Shown here: positions 14,865 to 17,680 of the stretch, piece after piece
How the letters are laid out: every line of letters starts with the position of its first letter
Position numbering within the stretch: position 1 is the first letter of the stretch
Assembly: GCA_955652925.1 (NCBI GenBank)
Contig: CATPCO010000313.1
Coordinates: 1-17,680, forward strand
Reading direction: 5' to 3'
Source of the DNA: an uncultured Xanthobacteraceae bacterium
GTDB lineage: Bacteria > Pseudomonadota > Alphaproteobacteria > Rhizobiales > Xanthobacteraceae
DNA: 17,680 nt
Made by a program: the position numbers and the translations under genes
The notes under the pieces: model-generated
Seen by the model: only the letters and a program-made list of their open reading frames with translations
Databases searched by the model: none
What the model was told of the DNA's origin: nothing

Positions 14865-15308
14865 TCAGGTTGTCCCGAGCAACTCTTTGATCGCAGCCTG
14901 TGCCCGGGCGACGACGCGTCCCAGCGCGTGAACCGCGCTCGCAGTTTCGGCGCGCAACGAGCCCTGAGCAGCCAGTTCAACCTCCTGCGCCGCTCCCGCC
15001 ACTTCCCAAGCGCCTATGCCGCGCGCAGAACCCGCGAGCGTATGGGCAAGCGCCGCGGCTGCCTTGGGCGACGCTCCTTTCATGCGTGCCAAGAGCATGC
15101 CGGCCTGCCGGTCGAACAAGGCGAGCACCTCGGCCTCCAGATGTTTTTCACCCATGGTCATGCGCGCAAGGTGCGTGAGATCGATAATCGACTCGCCGTC
15201 CCGGCTTGCTTCGCCGGCACCGTGACCGCAAGCTGAAGATCCCAGCTGTTGTTCCAGGAGATCGTTGGCTGGCGAGCGGGCGGTCGGCTTTGCAGTGCCC
15301 TGGACCAT
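14865..15308 (-). CDS. Hpt-domain phosphotransfer protein
   Basis: A 147-aa protein with a histidine-containing phosphotransfer (Hpt) domain in its C-terminal two thirds. The IDLTHLARMT...LEAEVLALFDRQAGMLLARM helices are followed by AALAHTLAGSARGIGAW. This matches the Hpt phospho-site 'HtLKGsS..lGa', with His89 the predicted phosphorylated residue. Such proteins relay phosphate between a hybrid kinase and a response regulator. The N-terminal ~40 residues are disordered. I chose ATG 15308; the frame stays open to 15497, but the upstream part does not look coding. No kinase or receiver gene is adjacent. It is upstream of the ferredoxin gene on the same strand, with a 155-base gap, so it may have its own transcript. 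The upstream region has a CtrA-type site. Confidence 0.85.
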   Translation of the reverse strand: MVQGTAKPTARSPANDLLEQQLGSSACGHGAGEASRDGESIIDLTHLARMTMGEKHLEAEVLALFDRQAGMLLARMKGASPKAAAALAHTLAGSARGIGAWEVAGAAQEVELAAQGSLRAETASAVHALGRVVARAQAAIKELLGTT

Positions 15309-15337
15309 GGAGGAAAAACCTGGCTTGTGGCGGTCGT

Positions 15338-15402
15338 CGAGGCACGTTCGGCCATAACCACCAACGCCGGGTAAACACCGGCGGTAGGGCCAGGGAACCT
15401 CG
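15338..15402. repeat. Nested inverted repeat, possible structured RNA or leader
   Basis: Three sets of arms are nested: CGAGG (15338-15342) with CCTCG (15398-15402); GGCC (15350-15353) with GGCC (15388-15391); and CGCCGG (15365-15370) with CCGGCG (15378-15383) around a GTAAACA loop. If transcribed with the Hpt gene it would lie in its 5' leader, 30 to 94 bases before the start codon. It matches no riboswitch family I recognise. Confidence 0.4.
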
Positions 15403-15556
15403 TGGACGCCGGCGCGCAGTGGCCCGAGCCGGATAAGGCGGCCTTTTCCACCCCGTTGGCCGCATGGCGGCCGCAATATGACGCGAGAAATTCTCACTAG
15501 CGCACGGAAAGGACATTGCCGTTCCGCCCGGGCGGTGCTCTAACCTAATTTGGGGG

Positions 15557-15570
15557 CATCGTTAACGATG
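15557..15570. promoter_or_regulatory. 14-bp perfect palindrome CATCGTTAACGATG
   Basis: CATCGTTAACGATG is identical on both strands and stands one base before a CtrA-type site. A perfect 14-bp palindrome with an AT core is a plausible dimer operator. The TTAA core at 15562-15565 also lies near a second TTAA at 15572 (6-base spacing, one short of the CtrA spacing). Confidence 0.5.
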
Positions 15571-15571
15571 A

Positions 15572-15587
15572 TTAAAGAGACCTTAAC
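15572..15587 (+). promoter_or_regulatory. Putative CtrA-binding site TTAA-N7-TTAAC
   Basis: TTAAAGAGACCTTAAC matches the CtrA consensus TTAA-N7-TTAAC exactly, half-sites at 15572-15575 and 15583-15587. CtrA is the cell-cycle master response regulator of alphaproteobacteria. The site is 187 bases before the start of the large coiled-coil gene and 264 bases before the divergent Hpt gene. The motif is short, but in GC-rich DNA TTAA pairs at this spacing are uncommon. Confidence 0.55.
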
Positions 15588-15773
15588 AAGCCGTTTTCTT
15601 CGGTTTGACAAGCCGATAGGATAGACGAGCGGCAGTTAAAGGTCCGTGCGGCGCGTTACTGCCGGCTGCCCGAGGGGGACCCGACGGCGACTTTTGGCCA
15701 ACGCGCTCGTGGCGCGCACAGGACCATTCCCTGGCGCGGCCTTGGTTCAGCGTAGTACGAGGCGACGACCCAG

Positions 15774-17680
15774 ATGGCGAATACCCCCAAGAAGATCAAG
15801 GACCCGACCGAAGCAGCGCTCTCCGCTATCCAGGACGCGCTTTCCATACGGGATCCCGAGCCGGCGCCGGAAGCTCCATCGCCGCTCCCAGTCGAAGACA
15901 TCCCCGACGAGGAGGGCATGGCCGTGCCGCCGTGGCGAAAAGCGCGTCCAGGTGCCCCGGACGCCGACGAGGACTCCGAAGCGCCATGGCGCGCGGCAGG
16001 ACCTGCCGCACCCGCTGAGGCATCCGCCGCAGAGATTTCGGGGCTAGCGCGCCGGCCGGCGAATGATGACCGCGAATCCATCGGCCAGATTCTGCGCAGC
16101 CTTCAGCGCCGTCCCGCAAGGATCTCCTACCTGATCGCAACCGTGTTTGCGGTCGTGTGGGTCTTCGCCGGACTCCTGCTCGGCTGGATGTACCTGCCGG
16201 AATTGCAGGCGGCGCTTTCCCCGACGGGACTCTCCGCCCCGGTGCTTGCCGTGCTCGGCGCGATATTTCTCGCCCCGATCATCTTCTTTTACGTGCTCGC
16301 GCACATGGCGTGGCGCTCGCAGGAGCTTCGGCTCATCACCCAGTCCATGGCCGAGGTCGCAATGCGCTTAGCCGAGCCCGAGACGATCGCGCGCGAATCG
16401 ATTGTCACGGTGGGTCAGGCGATCCGGCGCGAAGTTGCCGCAATGGGCGACGGGGTTGAGCGCGCCTTGGCGCGCGCCGCCGAGCTCGAGACGTTGGTCT
16501 CGAATGAAGTCTCCGCGCTCGAACATGCCTATAACGACAACGAGGTCCGCATTCGTAGCCTGCTCCAGGATCTGGGCAGCCAGCGCGACACCCTCGTCAG
16601 CCAGGCCGGCCAGGTCAGGGACGCCATCAACAGCGTCCATCTCGATCTGAGCCACGACATTTCCCAGATCAGCGAGCTCGTGGCCGAGCAGGTCAATGAC
16701 GCCTCGCGCAGGATCACGCACGCGCTGGCGGAAAAGAGCGAGCACATCACGCGCGCGCTTGAGCAGGCCGGGGAGAATATGATCCACACGCTCGGCGAGC
16801 GCGGCGGAGATCTGCTCGAGCGGCTTGAAGCGACCAGCCAGGACACATCGCAGGCCATCGCGGGGGCAAGCGACCGGCTAACCTCGACCTTGAATTTCAA
16901 GACTGACCATATCGGGGATGAGTTCACCGAGATTACCGCCAATCTTCAACACATGATGTCGATGCGGCTTGACCGCGTCACTGAACAGTTTGCGCAGAAA
17001 TCCGCAGCGATCCTGGAAATGATGGGCAATCGTTCCCAGGAGATGACCGATCTTGTGATCGATACGGGAAATCAGCTGGCCGAGACCATCTCGGGGCGAA
17101 TCGAGGAAGTGAACACGACGCTGAAGAACACGGGTGATTCCCTTGTGCTCGATCTGAGCCTGCGCGGCGGCGACGTCGTATCCAAGCTGGAGCAGACGGG
17201 CGTGCGTATCACCGACGCTATTGTGCAGCGGAGCGAGCACGTGACCGAGCAGTTCCAGGACAGCGTGGAATCGCTTGGAGGCGTGATCGGCAACCGCGGC
17301 GACGCGGTGCGTGAGATGCTCTCGGCACGCCTGCAATCGTTCGAGGACATGTTCAACCACGGCGGCGCCGAGCTTGCCGAACGGATCGCGCGGGATTCGA
17401 CGACGCTTGGCAACCTGATTACACGCCATCTGGCCGAATTCGACCGCACGGTGAAGACTTACGGCGGGGAAATGGTCGAGCGGCTTGGCGAGCGCACGCA
17501 GGATATTTCAAGTGCGATGCGCGATTACCTCGACAATTTCGATACCCGCGTGACCACCAAGTCCGCCGAGGTCACGGCCAGCCTCGATCAGCAGTTCACG
17601 CGCCTGCGTGACGCGCTCGATGGCCGTGTTCAGACGCTCAATGACGCGCTCGGCTCGCGCGTCATGGATATTGCCAAGAC
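15774..17680 (+). CDS. Large coiled-coil membrane protein, 'kinesin-like' hypothetical (3' partial)
   Basis: The frame is open from ATG 15774 to the window end: at least 635 residues, with no stop. Residues 1-105 are acidic, Pro/Ala-rich and disordered. Two hydrophobic segments follow, about 117-140 (YLIATVFAVVWVFAGLLLGW) and about 153-177 (PVLAVLGAIFLAPIIFFYVL), forming a hairpin that would leave both flanks on the same side, probably the cytoplasm. From about residue 185 to the edge the sequence is almost continuous amphipathic helix with recurring blocks such as ERGGDLLERLE, LRGGDVVSKLE, NRGDAVREML, HGGAELAERI and GGEMVERLGERT, resembling apolipoprotein-like repeats. Rhizobiales genomes carry very long proteins of this kind, often labelled kinesin-like or hypothetical. 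A structural, polar or envelope-tethering role is a guess. The start has GAGG about 11 bases upstream. The C-terminal part lies beyond the window. Confidence 0.85.
   Translation, partial: MANTPKKIKDPTEAALSAIQDALSIRDPEPAPEAPSPLPVEDIPDEEGMAVPPWRKARPGAPDADEDSEAPWRAAGPAAPAEASAAEISGLARRPANDDRESIGQILRSLQRRPARISYLIATVFAVVWVFAGLLLGWMYLPELQAALSPTGLSAPVLAVLGAIFLAPIIFFYVLAHMAWRSQELRLITQSMAEVAMRLAEPETIARESIVTVGQAIRREVAAMGDGVERALARAAELETLVSNEVSALEHAYNDNEVRIRSLLQDLGSQRDTLVSQAGQVRDAINSVHLDLSHDISQISELVAEQVNDASRRITHALAEKSEHITRALEQAGENMIHTLGERGGDLLERLEATSQDTSQAIAGASDRLTSTLNFKTDHIGDEFTEITANLQHMMSMRLDRVTEQFAQKSAAILEMMGNRSQEMTDLVIDTGNQLAETISGRIEEVNTTLKNTGDSLVLDLSLRGGDVVSKLEQTGVRITDAIVQRSEHVTEQFQDSVESLGGVIGNRGDAVREMLSARLQSFEDMFNHGGAELAERIARDSTTLGNLITRHLAEFDRTVKTYGGEMVERLGERTQDISSAMRDYLDNFDTRVTTKSAEVTASLDQQFTRLRDALDGRVQTLNDALGSRVMDIAK

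Larger units (their letters stand above)
15309..15773. other. 465-base divergent intergenic region
   Basis: I see no gene here that I can support; the Hpt frame stays open on the minus strand as far as 15497, but without protein-like composition. What it holds: a nested inverted repeat at 15338-15402, a perfect palindrome at 15557-15570, a CtrA-type TTAA-N7-TTAAC at 15572-15587, and a TTGACA at 15605-15610 with no convincing -10 partner. The AT content rises sharply at about 15540-15640, which fits a promoter zone for the plus-strand gene starting at 15774. Confidence 0.6.

Noticed and set aside
15345..15402. Minus-strand GGTGGTTATGGC resembling the 5' part of 5S rRNA
   Set aside because: The rest of the 5S sequence (the CCGAACTCGG-type segment and the 3' arm) is absent.
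15309..15497. Upstream extension of the Hpt reading frame (63 extra residues)
   Set aside because: The extension is Arg/Gly/Pro-rich with no helical pattern and overlaps the nested inverted repeat; ATG 15308 is the more sensible start, although its ribosome-binding site is weak.
15605..15640. TTGACA as a sigma-70 -35 box for the coiled-coil gene
   Set aside because: No convincing -10 element at 16-18 bases; retained only as a note in the intergenic region.
1..17680. CRISPR array, tRNA, rRNA, intact insertion sequence, prophage or toxin-antitoxin genes
   Set aside because: I looked for regularly spaced repeats, clover-leaf or rRNA cores, transposase motifs and typical small toxin pairs and found none that I can support.

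Overview
The window looks like chromosomal DNA of an alphaproteobacterium of the order Hyphomicrobiales (Rhizobiales), near the Bradyrhizobium/Rhodopseudomonas/Pseudolabrys group. The evidence is high GC with strong GC3 bias, a 66-aa protein of a type common in Bradyrhizobium-like genomes, remnants of an ABC substrate-binding family expanded in this order, a type-2 ferredoxin-NADP reductase, a very large coiled-coil membrane protein, and a full match to the CtrA consensus. The genus is inferred, not proven.

Layout. 1-1467: the C-terminal part of a GntR/FCD regulator (cut by the window edge), then a periplasmic-binding-fold protein without a signal peptide; a double hairpin follows. 1599-2657: three small poorly known genes. 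2753-3826: a SAM-dependent methyltransferase whose 3' end runs into gene debris. 3765-5398: a decay zone with two out-of-order remnants of ABC_sub_bind-type (PF04392-like) genes and a GNAT-like gene broken by three apparent one-base deletions. 5332-11082 (minus strand): a complete branched-chain-amino-acid-type (HAAT/LIV) ABC transporter operon, transcribed as substrate-binding protein 1, substrate-binding protein 2 (a tandem paralogue), livH, livM, livG, livF, with tight or overlapping junctions. 11108-11181: a REP-like inverted repeat. 11326-13302: a secreted SGNH/GDSL-type hydrolase. 13328-15308 (minus strand): an Hpt phosphotransfer protein, an adrenodoxin-type [2Fe-2S] ferredoxin and a type-2 ferredoxin-NADP reductase. 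15309-15773: a 465-base regulatory region. 15774-end: the N-terminal 635 residues of a very large protein with two membrane segments and long coiled-coil repeats, open at the window edge.

How it fits together. The liv genes form one self-contained importer; its ligand cannot be told from sequence. The ferredoxin and reductase make a plausible NADPH-to-ferredoxin electron path. The divergent region between the Hpt gene and the large coiled-coil gene carries TTAA-N7-TTAAC, the CtrA half-site pair, beside a perfect 14-bp palindrome. This suggests, but does not show, cell-cycle control of one or both flanking genes. I see no CRISPR array, tRNA, rRNA, intact insertion sequence or phage gene. The most unusual parts are the 3.76-5.4 kb decay zone and the 15.3-15.8 kb regulatory region. 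I do not find a clear new multi-gene defence or metabolic system.
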